Shown: positions 52,866 through 63,339, counted from the first letter of the stretch. The stretch is 64,000 bases of DNA from Bacteroidales bacterium (GCA_900766975.1 CAAFXO010000022.1:1-64000), one strand, 5' to 3'. Translations and numbers: made by a program. Notes: generated from the letters alone by a model not told the origin.

Positions 52866-55800
52866 ATGGTCACAAAATATTCCGACTTCATCCGGCTACA
52901 AAGTTTTCTTCCGGTATATGACATACTGGAGGATAATGGTCCTTCAACGTGGCAGTCGTTTATCCCCACGACTCAGTTCAACGATATGCTTCAACGTTCG
53001 TTGACCGCTATCACCTCGAGCGAAGTAAGCAAGCGTAAGAGTGTGTGGGTTCGCGGCACCTTCGGTACCGGCAAGAGCCATGCAAGCGCTGTAATAAAAC
53101 ACCTTCTTTGCGATGAGTTCGACGCAATCAATTCATATATTGACACTATCAAGGAACCATCGCTTAAAGCGCAAATCCGTAACCTTCGGCAGAAGAAACG
53201 TTATTTCGCGGTGACGCTCAAAGGTGTAGAAAAGGCATACGACATTCCACGCTTCACACTTTCGCTTCAGCGTGCCGTTTCGTCTGAACTAAAGAAGAAG
53301 GCTCCCGACTTTGTTGTGGACTCGGACTTCACGGCTGCCATCAAGTGGATTGACGAACACCGCCGCATTTTCGAGGAAGATGTGTTGCTGAAATCTGCGG
53401 ACTTGACTGACATTATCGGGAGTGCCGATGACGCCATTGAGAAACTTCAGGGCTATAAGCCTTCGGTGTATCTTGCCGTTGAAAAAGCCATCCGCGAAAC
53501 CGTTGGCAACGTTTTTGAGCAGACATCAATAAGTGACTGGTTGGCTCAGGTTGAGAAAGAAATTGAGAACCGTGGCATCGCGGATGGACTAATTATATTC
53601 TGGGACGAATTTACATCTGTGATGGACACGCTGAAAAGCGACCGCATCAACGTGCTGCAGAACATTGCGGAAAAGTCGCAGAATAACAATGTGTTCCTTT
53701 TCCTTATCTCTCACCGCGTAGAGTCGCAGTCGAGTGACACCAAGGGTAAGGACATCACAAAGATGAGCGACCGCTTCGACGAGATTGATTATAAAATGGA
53801 CAGCTTAAGCACATATCTAATAATGCGCCATAGCTTCACCGTGCCCAACGAGGAATCGAACCAACAGCTTATAAGTCTCCGCGGAAAAGTGCTTCCCAAG
53901 GTTGACACTGTTTTGGATTTCCTGACCAACGGTAATACTGAGCAGAAAGGCTATATCAAGAACCTCCTGCCGTTGCATCCTTATACCGCCTTCCTGTGTT
54001 CAGAGATTTCAAACTATATTGGCTCGTCAAACCGAAGCGTAATCAAGTTCATGCATGACGACGAGTCGGGCTTCGACGCCTTCCTCAACAACGAGAATGC
54101 CTATGGCGTGGATATGCTTATGACCGCAGACACTCTATGGGATTTCTTCTATCCCACCTTCGAGTCAGACCCGGCCAGCACCACCTTCACAGGCATGTTC
54201 AACTCGTTTGAGGATAAAGTGAAAGCTCAAAGCGAAGACCATCTCCGCATCTTTAAGGCCATACTACTTCTCAACGCTCTTTCGCCTAAGTTCAAAAAGT
54301 CTATTGAGCTCATGTCGCCCAACGACAAGGTTATCAGCTATATGTTTGCCGGTGACCGTGCTCACGGAAAAGTAATAGACATTCTGAACTGGATTGACGA
54401 GAATAATGTTGTAGCCCGCGACATCTTCGGTGAATTCAAGATTCGCGGCACATCATACAACCAGAACGAAATGAACAAACGCCGTCAGGACGAGCAGTCG
54501 GTTTACAAGACTGCCACAGCTGTTCTTGACTACGACCTTGCCAGTAAAGAGTCTCTTCAAGATCTCTTCCAAATCGGTGTATACGTAAAACGTGAAACAG
54601 CCCTGCAGTTCTTCTCATGCGAAGACTCCGAACCGCTTCTCAGAAGCAGACTTAACAAGTTTATCGGCGACAAGCCTAACTACTTGCATGTGGCTTTCTT
54701 CCTGTCGTTGACTGAAGAGAACCGCGATATGAAGGACAGCATTCTTAATGCATTCTCAAAAGAATTTGAGAACCTGATTGTCGTACTTGCTGATGAAACA
54801 TTTTCTCAGCAAACCTTCAACAAATTCATCGACGCTGTTGCCACAGCTAAAGTTGCGAAGAGCCACTTCAATGAGGCTGAAAGCAAAGAATATGAGAGAG
54901 CTGCCCATGCCTTCGTTACCAAATGGATAAGTCAGCTCCGCAACAATACTTATACCGTCTATTTCAACGGTCAAAGTTATTGTGAAGGCACTGTTGAGCA
55001 ACTGCCGGACTTGCTTAATGACAAGCTCAGCTCAAAAATCTTTACATTGGGTTTCGAGACTCTGCGTTACCCGAAGGGTTATGTTCCGCCCATGACGTTC
55101 TTTAAAGACGGCAATTGCCCGAAGGTTATTCAGGATATACTTCAAGCTCAGACCCGTGATAAACTCACATCGTTCAGCGGTCAGTTCTCTCCGTTGAAAT
55201 ACCTCTTCGAGGAAAATGGTAACACACTGGTCAAGACCGATGGAGAGCTGTCAGAAAACGCTCTCAACGGTCACTCGTGGCTCGTGGAGATATATCGCCA
55301 TGTTGAGAAATGCATGGAGAAAGCCCGCAAGGACTATGTTGACAAATTCAGTCTGTCGGAAGTTCTCGCCTCGTTCATCAAGGAGCCATACGGCATGTTC
55401 ACTTCAGCGCTCAACTGCGCAGCTATCGCATACGCTCTCCGCCATTATAAGAGCGAACTTTTCCAAACTCAGACTTCTCAGCCAGTTTCCGATGAAGCAC
55501 TGGCAGGAATGCTTCAGGATCTGTTCAAGATGTGGAAGGATGGCAAATCGGAGCACAGCAACAAGATACTTCTCCGTTTTGGTTCAAAGGAGGAAAAAGA
55601 ATTGGCGATTCTTCTGTTCGATACCTTCGACCTCGCCAAAATCCTTCATATTAAGTCCTCCGAAGTCAAAAGTCTCGACAATGCCAAGTGGTATATTCAG
55701 GAGTTCTGCAAGACCTTTGCAGGGCAGCCACTATGGGTACTCCTGTATTTCCCCGGACTTTCTTCGGAGCTGCGCAAGGCTCTTGAAGCGTTAATAAACC

Positions 55801-56270
55801 TCTTCGATCAGGACTCGCCTTCGGTCGATAAGATTAAAGAGATCTACCGTTATGTAAAGAACAACCATGTAGAGCTCAACCTTCTTCTCACACAGCAAGA
55901 GAACTACGAAAAAGGCTTTATGGCCTTTGTAGACTCAATCGAAGGCATAAAGATTGATAAGGCATGGTGGAACGAGATGCTTGAAAAAATCAATCAGCTT
56001 CCGAAGGAAACTGCCTACCGTAAGCAATCGGATGTGGAGAAAGTCATATACAAATTCTACATCAATAAGGTGACTCCGACTCCACCCCAACCTGGACCTA
56101 ATCCTCCAACACCGCCGACACCGCCGACACCTTCCACTGTGGAAGACGATGTCAAAGAGGCTAAGGATAAAATCAAGACAACCAACATGCCAAACACCAT
56201 GTGGCAGATGGCCATACTTAATCTTATTGACGAATATCCCGAAACCGCAGAATTCTTCAAACGTCTATAA
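52866..56270 (+). CDS. brxC: BREX ATPase BrxC
   Basis: 1134 residues, the large P-loop ATPase of BREX phage defence. Walker A is VRGTFGTGKSHASAV (K70), and Walker B with sensor is GLIIFWDEFTSVMDTL near 246. FLFLISHRVESQ follows. The long helical remainder fits BrxC/PglY. A proline-rich linker (TPTPPQPGPNPPTPPTPPTP, near 1070) separates the last 45 residues, which may be a docking tail. The pglZ start follows 2 bp later. Confidence 0.88.
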   Translation: MVTKYSDFIRLQSFLPVYDILEDNGPSTWQSFIPTTQFNDMLQRSLTAITSSEVSKRKSVWVRGTFGTGKSHASAVIKHLLCDEFDAINSYIDTIKEPSLKAQIRNLRQKKRYFAVTLKGVEKAYDIPRFTLSLQRAVSSELKKKAPDFVVDSDFTAAIKWIDEHRRIFEEDVLLKSADLTDIIGSADDAIEKLQGYKPSVYLAVEKAIRETVGNVFEQTSISDWLAQVEKEIENRGIADGLIIFWDEFTSVMDTLKSDRINVLQNIAEKSQNNNVFLFLISHRVESQSSDTKGKDITKMSDRFDEIDYKMDSLSTYLIMRHSFTVPNEESNQQLISLRGKVLPKVDTVLDFLTNGNTEQKGYIKNLLPLHPYTAFLCSEISNYIGSSNRSVIKFMHDDESGFDAFLNNENAYGVDMLMTADTLWDFFYPTFESDPASTTFTGMFNSFEDKVKAQSEDHLRIFKAILLLNALSPKFKKSIELMSPNDKVISYMFAGDRAHGKVIDILNWIDENNVVARDIFGEFKIRGTSYNQNEMNKRRQDEQSVYKTATAVLDYDLASKESLQDLFQIGVYVKRETALQFFSCEDSEPLLRSRLNKFIGDKPNYLHVAFFLSLTEENRDMKDSILNAFSKEFENLIVVLADETFSQQTFNKFIDAVATAKVAKSHFNEAESKEYERAAHAFVTKWISQLRNNTYTVYFNGQSYCEGTVEQLPDLLNDKLSSKIFTLGFETLRYPKGYVPPMTFFKDGNCPKVIQDILQAQTRDKLTSFSGQFSPLKYLFEENGNTLVKTDGELSENALNGHSWLVEIYRHVEKCMEKARKDYVDKFSLSEVLASFIKEPYGMFTSALNCAAIAYALRHYKSELFQTQTSQPVSDEALAGMLQDLFKMWKDGKSEHSNKILLRFGSKEEKELAILLFDTFDLAKILHIKSSEVKSLDNAKWYIQEFCKTFAGQPLWVLLYFPGLSSELRKALEALINLFDQDSPSVDKIKEIYRYVKNNHVELNLLLTQQENYEKGFMAFVDSIEGIKIDKAWWNEMLEKINQLPKETAYRKQSDVEKVIYKFYINKVTPTPPQPGPNPPTPPTPPTPSTVEDDVKEAKDKIKTTNMPNTMWQMAILNLIDEYPETAEFFKRL

Positions 56271-56272
56271 GC

Positions 56273-58723
56273 ATGGAAGCCTCTGATAAAGTAATCATAC
56301 TACAGTCACTCGATGACCTTAAAGAGGCCATACGAATTGATTGTAAGTCGCGTGATGTACTGGCGCAGCGTTACTGCGTCCGTTTCATCATGCTTAACAA
56401 CTTTGATGCCTTCCGAGAGTTAACAAAGTTCCTCGCTAAAGAACTTCACGTCGAACTTCTCGACATCGAAAAACTTGCTTCGGCTCCAGACAGAACCATT
56501 ACAATTGATGACCTCAGCGACGCCATCAAAGGCATCAAACAATCTACGCTCGTCACTCCATTCTCTGAACTGGTACGGTTTTATAGCGTTGATGATTTCA
56601 ATGGGTTCTTCAACGAGATTATTTTGACGGAGGATATTCCAAATACCCAAAAACGCATTTATATTCCGATTATAGGACTGCATAACCGTTTCTCGGACTT
56701 TCTGAAAAGCTTTGGCCGGATTGAAGAAAGCGCCCCTATTTGGCAATACTACACGCCACAAGATGATAAGGTAAAGGTGTTCGTTTCCAAGTTCAAAGGC
56801 TTCGCCATTTCTGAGAAACTGAACATTTGCTCGTTGGCCACAATGCGCGACTGGTTGCGCTTTTGGAAGGCTCAGGCTCCTAAGGATAAAATCCTTTGCG
56901 GTGCCAAACCAATCCTAAACAACTGGAAAAATTCCAAGCCAGATTCAATATTTACGTTTCAAGAGGTTGATAATGCTCATACCTTTATCACTGAATTCCT
57001 CGAAGTAAACATCCCGATAGAATACAAGGAAGATGAGCTTACGTTCTGGGAGGAAATTCTTAACCATATTGGAAAGATAACACCTTCGACATTTGATTTC
57101 CCTCGGTTTGTTGAGGATTTCTTTAACCGTAAAAATCTCAGTATCCTCGACATCCTCGGCATTTGGGGCAAGGATAGCACAACGTCCTTTGGTCGCTGGC
57201 TACTTAAATCTTATGCTCTAAAATACAAGGAGACCGAATTGTCGGACTACTTGCGTCAAATCCTTGAAGAAATTAATGACTACCAGGTTGGCAATACCTT
57301 GTTCGTCAATGTGGCTGAGCGCATATTCTACGCCTCTACACAGGCGGAACGCGAGCGTCATTTCGAAACACGCCAAAAGCTCATGCAAGATTTGCGCGAC
57401 AAATTCCGTGAGCTGACTCCGTCCGAGCATCAGAATTGGATAAAGGAACAGATTATCGTCATCGCCCAGCAGGACGATAGCCTTAAACAAGCCAAGCGTT
57501 TCTGTACCTCGACATATGATTTCGAGGAAGAGTTGTTCCTTGGCTGGTATGTTCTTCGCGCCGAGAAAGACTTCGGCCTTAACCAAGTTCAAAAATACTT
57601 TCCTGACCTCGCAGGTTACCTCACACCTTATGAAACTTTGCCCATAAAGTCGGAGCAGCCATGGGTCTCCGAATATTTCAATCAGTTCCGTTCAGCAAAG
57701 ATAAAAGATGTTCTAACCGACTGCGTTAAAGCAATGGTGTTGGAACGCAATGCATCCGAGCAGAGTTTCTATGACTGGTATTACGCCTTCAACGAGAGCC
57801 ACGGCATACTCAGTGATATTGAACACAACGGATCATATCCCATAGATAAGATCTACTGGGTGGACGGTCTCGGTGCTGAGTTCATCCCATATATTCTCTA
57901 TCTCCTTGACCAATCGAGCACCGGGTATGAGGCCGTTCATACAGAGGTTGGCCGCACAACCATTCCCTCGAATACGCATATCAACTCCTTTGATGTTGAC
58001 AATAGCCGGATTTTCAAGAAATCCGCTCTTGATGATCTGGCCCATGAAGGCCATTATCAGAAATATCGTACATTCATTCAGGAGCTGAAGACAGTAAAAG
58101 AGATTATCGAGTCAATTCTAAATGACAATAAGGTCGGCAAACATACAATAGCTATCGTTTCTGACCATGGCCTCAGCTCGATGTCCAGAAAATGCGAGTC
58201 GTTGAAACTCGATTCCAAGACCAAGCACGAAGGCAGATACGTTTTGCTCGAGAGTAACAGCGAAATAGTTAGCGACGTTAATTTCGTAATACACGACAAC
58301 GAGCGCGATGGCAAGAAATACAAAGTCGCCCTTTGCCATGCATCGCTAGGTACGAAACCGACCCATGAAGTGCATGGTGGAGCTACTCCCGAGGAGGTAC
58401 TTGTGCCATTCATCGTAATTACCAACGATGATCTTGCGAAACCGCAAAACTATGTAGTAAAGATTCAGGATGCCAACATTCCGGTTTCGGACAAAAAACT
58501 GAAATTCACCATTATGCCTGAACCCCAGTCCGCAACACTGATTTTCGATGGCAAGGAAATTGCGATGCAACGCATAGGTCTTCAGTGGGAGGCTGAATTA
58601 GCCTCAGCCTCCGAAGGCAAGCACAGGATAACGGTATTGCCCATGCGTGGCAAGCCGCTAAACTTCGAAATTGAAATTTACGGCATGGGCTTCGGCTCGG
58701 CCTTAGACGACTTCGACTTATGA
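56273..58723 (+). CDS. pglZ: BREX alkaline phosphatase-like protein PglZ
   Basis: 816 residues. The C-terminal 300 form the PglZ domain of the alkaline phosphatase superfamily: IYWVDGLGAEFIPYILYLL near 527, IAIVSDHGLSSMSR near 629 and EVHGGATPEEVLVPFIVI. The N-terminal part is helical and specific to this branch. PglZ is found in all BREX types, and its catalytic target is uncertain. The stop overlaps the brxL start (ATGA), showing translational coupling. Confidence 0.9.
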   Translation: MEASDKVIILQSLDDLKEAIRIDCKSRDVLAQRYCVRFIMLNNFDAFRELTKFLAKELHVELLDIEKLASAPDRTITIDDLSDAIKGIKQSTLVTPFSELVRFYSVDDFNGFFNEIILTEDIPNTQKRIYIPIIGLHNRFSDFLKSFGRIEESAPIWQYYTPQDDKVKVFVSKFKGFAISEKLNICSLATMRDWLRFWKAQAPKDKILCGAKPILNNWKNSKPDSIFTFQEVDNAHTFITEFLEVNIPIEYKEDELTFWEEILNHIGKITPSTFDFPRFVEDFFNRKNLSILDILGIWGKDSTTSFGRWLLKSYALKYKETELSDYLRQILEEINDYQVGNTLFVNVAERIFYASTQAERERHFETRQKLMQDLRDKFRELTPSEHQNWIKEQIIVIAQQDDSLKQAKRFCTSTYDFEEELFLGWYVLRAEKDFGLNQVQKYFPDLAGYLTPYETLPIKSEQPWVSEYFNQFRSAKIKDVLTDCVKAMVLERNASEQSFYDWYYAFNESHGILSDIEHNGSYPIDKIYWVDGLGAEFIPYILYLLDQSSTGYEAVHTEVGRTTIPSNTHINSFDVDNSRIFKKSALDDLAHEGHYQKYRTFIQELKTVKEIIESILNDNKVGKHTIAIVSDHGLSSMSRKCESLKLDSKTKHEGRYVLLESNSEIVSDVNFVIHDNERDGKKYKVALCHASLGTKPTHEVHGGATPEEVLVPFIVITNDDLAKPQNYVVKIQDANIPVSDKKLKFTIMPEPQSATLIFDGKEIAMQRIGLQWEAELASASEGKHRITVLPMRGKPLNFEIEIYGMGFGSALDDFDL

Positions 58724-60150
58724 GCGAAATAGGAAATAAAATTCGAGAAGTCTTCAGGGAATCAGCTGTCTATAAGAACCCTGACAACAACGAGGTATTT
58801 GTCGGACGAAATCTTCCATCGTTCGTTAAGGACTACCTTATTGCCACTCATATAGATATGAATGGTTCGCTTCGTCGTGAGGCTTTGGTGCGCTTCCTCG
58901 ACGAGCATATCCCCATCAATCCACAAGCCATTCGAAGCCGTCTGATGCAGGGCGATGTTATCACACTGTTAACTCGCTTCGAGGTTAGCACCAACATAGC
59001 CAAGGGGAAATGTCATTTCCAAATCCCGGAAATGGGTATCAAATCGCAGGATACTCTTATCCCTCATCATGTTGTTGATCAGAATTCCGAAGACCTCATC
59101 GATGGCGAGAAGTGGGGCATCATAAAACTTGTTTATGTTCCGCCAATGGATAAAGAAAAGGGATATATCGAAATGTCGAAGTATAAACCTTTCCGTCCCC
59201 TTGAACGTCTTGACTTGAATTCATTCCGTGAATGTCGCAAAAAGTTCACCATAGACGAGTGGATTGACGTTCTCATCTCGGCTATGGAGTACACACCGTC
59301 AGCCTTCGCCGGCAAGACGCAGAAACTTGAGTTTCTCGCTCGTCTATTACCGTTCATCGAACCGCGCCTCAATCTCATAGAACTGGCGCCGAAGGGCACC
59401 GGTAAGTCCTATGTGTTTGGCAATCTCTCTAAATTCGTATGGCTCATTGGTGGTGGCAAAGTCTCTCGCGCCAAGCTCTTTTATGACAAAGCTCGAAAGA
59501 CGCCTGGTATCATGCTTCATCATGATCTTGTGGCTCTTGATGAAATACAGTCAATCAGTTTTACTGATACGATGGAGATGCGGTCAATCTTGAAGAACTA
59601 TCTGGAGTATGGCAAGACCAACGTTGATAACTATGAGTTTATGTCGGAGTGTGGCCTTATACTTCTTGGCAATATTCCGTTGTCGGAAGATGGATTTCCA
59701 CTCTCTGACAATTATCTTGAACAACTTCCCGAGGCTTTTAAGGAGTCGGCACTGCTTGACCGTTTCCATGGCTTCATCGAAGGTTGGCTACTTCCTCGAG
59801 TGACCAATGATATGGCACTGCGCGACTGGACCCTTAACGTAGAATTTTTTTCAGAGGTTCTGCATCAGCTCCGCACCGCTACCGAATACTCGGCGATAGT
59901 CAACCAGTCGGTTGCCATTCCGCAGGGAGCAGATATGCGCCACCTCAAAGCGGTACAGCGCACTGCCACAGCTTACATGAAACTCCTTTTCCCTCATGTC
60001 CTCCAAAAGGAAGATATGGACATGGCGGAGTTTTATACCTACTGTCTCAAACCGGCTATTCATCGCAGAGATATTATTCGCCAGCAATGCTCAAACATCG
60101 ACCGCGAAAGTTCTTTCTCGAAGCCTATGCCTGAATTCTCCATTAAATAA
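58720..60150 (+). CDS. brxL: BREX Lon-like ATPase BrxL (short form)
   Basis: 476 residues. An N-terminal region binds nucleic acid in known BrxL proteins. An AAA+ domain follows with Walker A ELAPKGTGKSYVFGNLS near 223-231 and Walker B DLVALDEIQSI near 271. Arginine-rich segments and LDRFHGFIEGWLLPR follow. It is about 200 residues shorter than type 1 BrxL as I recall it, apparently ending before a Lon-like protease domain. This may be normal for type 4. Its stop overlaps the next start (TAATG). Confidence 0.85.
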   Translation: MSEIGNKIREVFRESAVYKNPDNNEVFVGRNLPSFVKDYLIATHIDMNGSLRREALVRFLDEHIPINPQAIRSRLMQGDVITLLTRFEVSTNIAKGKCHFQIPEMGIKSQDTLIPHHVVDQNSEDLIDGEKWGIIKLVYVPPMDKEKGYIEMSKYKPFRPLERLDLNSFRECRKKFTIDEWIDVLISAMEYTPSAFAGKTQKLEFLARLLPFIEPRLNLIELAPKGTGKSYVFGNLSKFVWLIGGGKVSRAKLFYDKARKTPGIMLHHDLVALDEIQSISFTDTMEMRSILKNYLEYGKTNVDNYEFMSECGLILLGNIPLSEDGFPLSDNYLEQLPEAFKESALLDRFHGFIEGWLLPRVTNDMALRDWTLNVEFFSEVLHQLRTATEYSAIVNQSVAIPQGADMRHLKAVQRTATAYMKLLFPHVLQKEDMDMAEFYTYCLKPAIHRRDIIRQQCSNIDRESSFSKPMPEFSIK

Positions 60151-61967
60151 TGGCTGACCAAACCGACATATCAAAACTCAAAGAGCTATACGCTTCGCTC
60201 GATCGTCATACGGGCGCGGGCGAAGATGTTGTTGCTGATATCCGTCAGGGAATCAACAACCTGGAATTGCAGTATCTTAAGGATGACGTTTTCCCGGAGT
60301 TGATGCGACTACTGGCAGCAAGAACTTCTGGATTACGATGCACCATAGATATGAGTTTGCAATTCGATGGTGAGCACACACTTGATTATTCCTTCTGCAA
60401 ATCCGGTTCTTCACTCTTTATCCGAGAAAAGTTTGAGTGTCATGCAGATGAAAATATAGATTCACAAATTGAGTCAAGCCCTGAAGAGAAAATAGAGAAT
60501 GAGGAAACGTCTACGACAAAATCAACGATTCTTCTACCGTCCAACACTTCAATGTCTCCGGCTGGTCAAGCATCTATTCGTATCGTTGAATATTCAGAAA
60601 AGGCCATAGCTGTGTATGGTGAAACCCGACAATACGCTGAACAATTCAAGAAGATAGGTGGCTATTTCAATGCTCGATTGCGCGAAGGCGCCGGGTGGAT
60701 TTTCTCAAAAAAGCGCGAGCCTGAAGTCCGCAGCCTTCTATGGAAAGAGAAGATTGAAGGATGTACGGAAGACATTATTCAGGCAAACATGGTTACGCCT
60801 CCCGTAAAATCCGAGCGAGGTCAGAGTAAAACTGCTTCGATTAAGAACATTAAATGTACATTAGAAGGCTTCCGTACATTTTTATCTACAATAAAAAATA
60901 ATCACGGAAGAAATTATTCTCCGTCCTCTATTAGCGTATATTGTACTGCCACGAGAAGTAACTATATGAGGAGTAAGGTGTTGAAATATCATCATTCCGG
61001 TTATATTTATAATCTCACGGACTTACAGAAACTCTCGCAACTTTATGATGATGTTCAAGCAGACTTTGAGGCTAAGAAAACAAATTCAAGCACGCCTCAA
61101 ACTGTTCGTTTATACATTCAATTCATAGATACTTACTTTTCAGATAAAAAGAAAACAGACGATGAACCGGCTATCGAAGAAGAGACAGCAATATCTATTG
61201 GGTCTCCCAAAGAAATAGAGAAACAAACTCGTAGTCCGTGGATTATCATCAATTCTATTTCTTTCGATGACTACATAATCTCAAGTGGCAACTCCACCGA
61301 AAAGTTTATCAAATTTATCAATCTTATTGGCCCGGAATTAGTGTATCAAATGAAGATTCCCTTCCGTGGCGGATATCTGGTTGATAAAACACGAAATCTA
61401 AAATATATTGCATTCTGCAAGTCATTAGACGGAGGCTATTGGCTCAATACACATAGCAGCACAACGACCAAGATTGAGCAGATGAAACAAATCGGCGAGT
61501 TTTTTGGCACTGATGTAGTCTTCGACATCGAAGAAAAAGATAACAACGAACAATCTGAAACAGCATCGGCGTACGAGACAAATAGATATTCAAATGAGTT
61601 AGCAACCGGTCGTGCTAAATACTCACTTAATGGTCAGGAGCCCCAAAATAAACGCCGCACTGTACGCGCCGTTGTTGGGCTATATATGAAACTACATCCT
61701 CGTGCTACGTGGAGTGAAGTTATCGAGGTCTTCCCAAAAGAACTTCAAGGCAGTTACGGAGTTGTAGCTACAGTTGAGAACATTCAATATCGTATCCAAA
61801 AAGGATTTGATGACGACAAGCGATACTTCCTTGAGCCTTCACGCAGATTCAGAACTATCGACGGAGTTGAGTTCGCCGTATGCCACCAATGGGGCAATCA
61901 GTTCGATAGATTCTGCGAATACGTCGAAGATAAATTCGGCTGGACCATCGAGGAAGTAATGGGTTAA
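60150..61967 (+). CDS. BREX-linked protein of unknown function, 605 residues
   Basis: Not recognised as a named family. Residues 140-195 (IRIVEYSEKAIAVYGETRQY... GGYFNARLREGAGWIFSKK) resemble a small domain often found in Bacteroidetes DNA-processing proteins. A helical middle (YSPSSISVYCTATRSNYMR to about 330) could be a SAM-like DNA-binding fold. Residues 500-600 (RTVRAVVGLYMKLHPRATWSEVIEVFP... GVEFAVCHQWGN) resemble a C-terminal module seen in restriction-type proteins. It is translationally coupled to brxL, so it is probably a specificity or regulatory part of this BREX. Confidence 0.6.
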   Translation: MADQTDISKLKELYASLDRHTGAGEDVVADIRQGINNLELQYLKDDVFPELMRLLAARTSGLRCTIDMSLQFDGEHTLDYSFCKSGSSLFIREKFECHADENIDSQIESSPEEKIENEETSTTKSTILLPSNTSMSPAGQASIRIVEYSEKAIAVYGETRQYAEQFKKIGGYFNARLREGAGWIFSKKREPEVRSLLWKEKIEGCTEDIIQANMVTPPVKSERGQSKTASIKNIKCTLEGFRTFLSTIKNNHGRNYSPSSISVYCTATRSNYMRSKVLKYHHSGYIYNLTDLQKLSQLYDDVQADFEAKKTNSSTPQTVRLYIQFIDTYFSDKKKTDDEPAIEEETAISIGSPKEIEKQTRSPWIIINSISFDDYIISSGNSTEKFIKFINLIGPELVYQMKIPFRGGYLVDKTRNLKYIAFCKSLDGGYWLNTHSSTTTKIEQMKQIGEFFGTDVVFDIEEKDNNEQSETASAYETNRYSNELATGRAKYSLNGQEPQNKRRTVRAVVGLYMKLHPRATWSEVIEVFPKELQGSYGVVATVENIQYRIQKGFDDDKRYFLEPSRRFRTIDGVEFAVCHQWGNQFDRFCEYVEDKFGWTIEEVMG

Positions 61968-62023
61968 ATTATAATATGTTTACCTGAAAGTGCATCCTTC
62001 ACTTAATAAAATATGAAATCATC

Positions 62024-63226
62024 ATGAGTTACTTCGATATACGATTTACAAACGAACGGATTGCGCTCGACATTGCCGCTTTCGCAGAAAAAAACGGTAA
62101 CACTACTGTTGATGACATTCTGCCCATTGCAGCGACTCCATGTTGCATTATTCCATTCAAAAAAGTGGACGATGCTGACCTTAAAATGTTGATGGTTGCT
62201 ATGAAAAAATTCATACAGAAACATTCACGTTTCCTAAATTTCACCAAGGCTGCCATAATCGAAGGTCTGAAACTTGAATGGCTGCCAACACTCGAAGCCG
62301 ATGACAAGGTTCGGATGCTCGCTGGTATAAAACTGATTGAATCAGTGGACGAAAACGGCATTATTACTTTCAATGAAAAGCTATACAACCTCTTCTCCAC
62401 ACACCAAAAGCCTGACCGAGACAAGTATGGATTAGAACCGTATAGTGCCAAAACGAGCTCTAAATGGGCTAAAGCTCCCAAAGTGAAAATTACTTCACCC
62501 GATCCAATACCACAGTTAGCCGAAAAACTTGCACCGTACATTGACTGGTACAAACAAAATTGGGAATACTTTCAGCAGGAAAACATGGAGGGGTACAAAT
62601 GGACAGCCGTGAAGCATTTCCAGTCCACTTTCGACATAAATGCCGATGACCTTGCCGCAGACCTTCGTGAAGCTCTGAGCAAGGAAGTGAACCTACTTTC
62701 CGGTCCAATGTATATGCCTAAGTCGCTTTTAATCAAGAATGCTTATTTTTCTCCTGAAGAGGTAAGAGCTGCTCTTGTTGCCCTCTTTGATGAATCAAGA
62801 CCGCTTTATGACCGTGTTGACGAATTTATGGCGACTTTCGCGCAAATCCATGAGGCGAATAAAAAAGCCGGGCATCACAAAGAGCGTGACAATGATATGC
62901 AAAGTGAACGTGCAGCATCAGTTTACTTATCGTTCATGCACCCCGACAAGCACTACATCTACAAGTACACAATGTGGAATGAGTTCGTTGAGTCTATAGG
63001 CTTCCAGTGCCCGCCACTTTCGCAGTACCCATCAAAGTTATTTGGTTACAATCTTTACTGCAACCAAATTCGCAATGTTCTGCTTGCAGACTCCGAACTC
63101 ACCGCACTGCTGGAGCGCGACCAGCCCGAAGATAACAGTAACGGGCATCTGCTCACGCAAGATTTCATCTACTGTATCGCCTATCATTTTCTTGGCCTCG
63201 AATCTGAGCCTAGACAATACGATTAA
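62024..63226 (+). CDS. stand-alone McrB-N-like protein
   Basis: 400 residues. The N-terminal 130 are helical without a recognised family. Residues 165-330 (LAPYIDWYKQNWEYFQQENMEGYKWTAVKHFQSTFDINADDLAADLREAL... SERAASVYLSFMHPDKHYIYKYTMWNEF) resemble the DNA-recognition N-domain that Bacteroidetes McrB-type restriction GTPases carry. No Walker motif or nuclease is present, so the GTPase part is missing. It starts 56 bp after the 605-residue gene on the same strand. I infer a target-recognition or modification-sensing subunit for BREX. Confidence 0.6.
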   Translation: MSYFDIRFTNERIALDIAAFAEKNGNTTVDDILPIAATPCCIIPFKKVDDADLKMLMVAMKKFIQKHSRFLNFTKAAIIEGLKLEWLPTLEADDKVRMLAGIKLIESVDENGIITFNEKLYNLFSTHQKPDRDKYGLEPYSAKTSSKWAKAPKVKITSPDPIPQLAEKLAPYIDWYKQNWEYFQQENMEGYKWTAVKHFQSTFDINADDLAADLREALSKEVNLLSGPMYMPKSLLIKNAYFSPEEVRAALVALFDESRPLYDRVDEFMATFAQIHEANKKAGHHKERDNDMQSERAASVYLSFMHPDKHYIYKYTMWNEFVESIGFQCPPLSQYPSKLFGYNLYCNQIRNVLLADSELTALLERDQPEDNSNGHLLTQDFIYCIAYHFLGLESEPRQYD

Positions 63227-63339
63227 ATCTAACCGATGATAGACGCAAATTACAGATCCTGGCAATAAGGAGCTCATCTTTTTCGTAAATTATAATCAAT
63301 TTACGCAAAAATGCGAACATAGAGTTCGTGAATTTTTTG

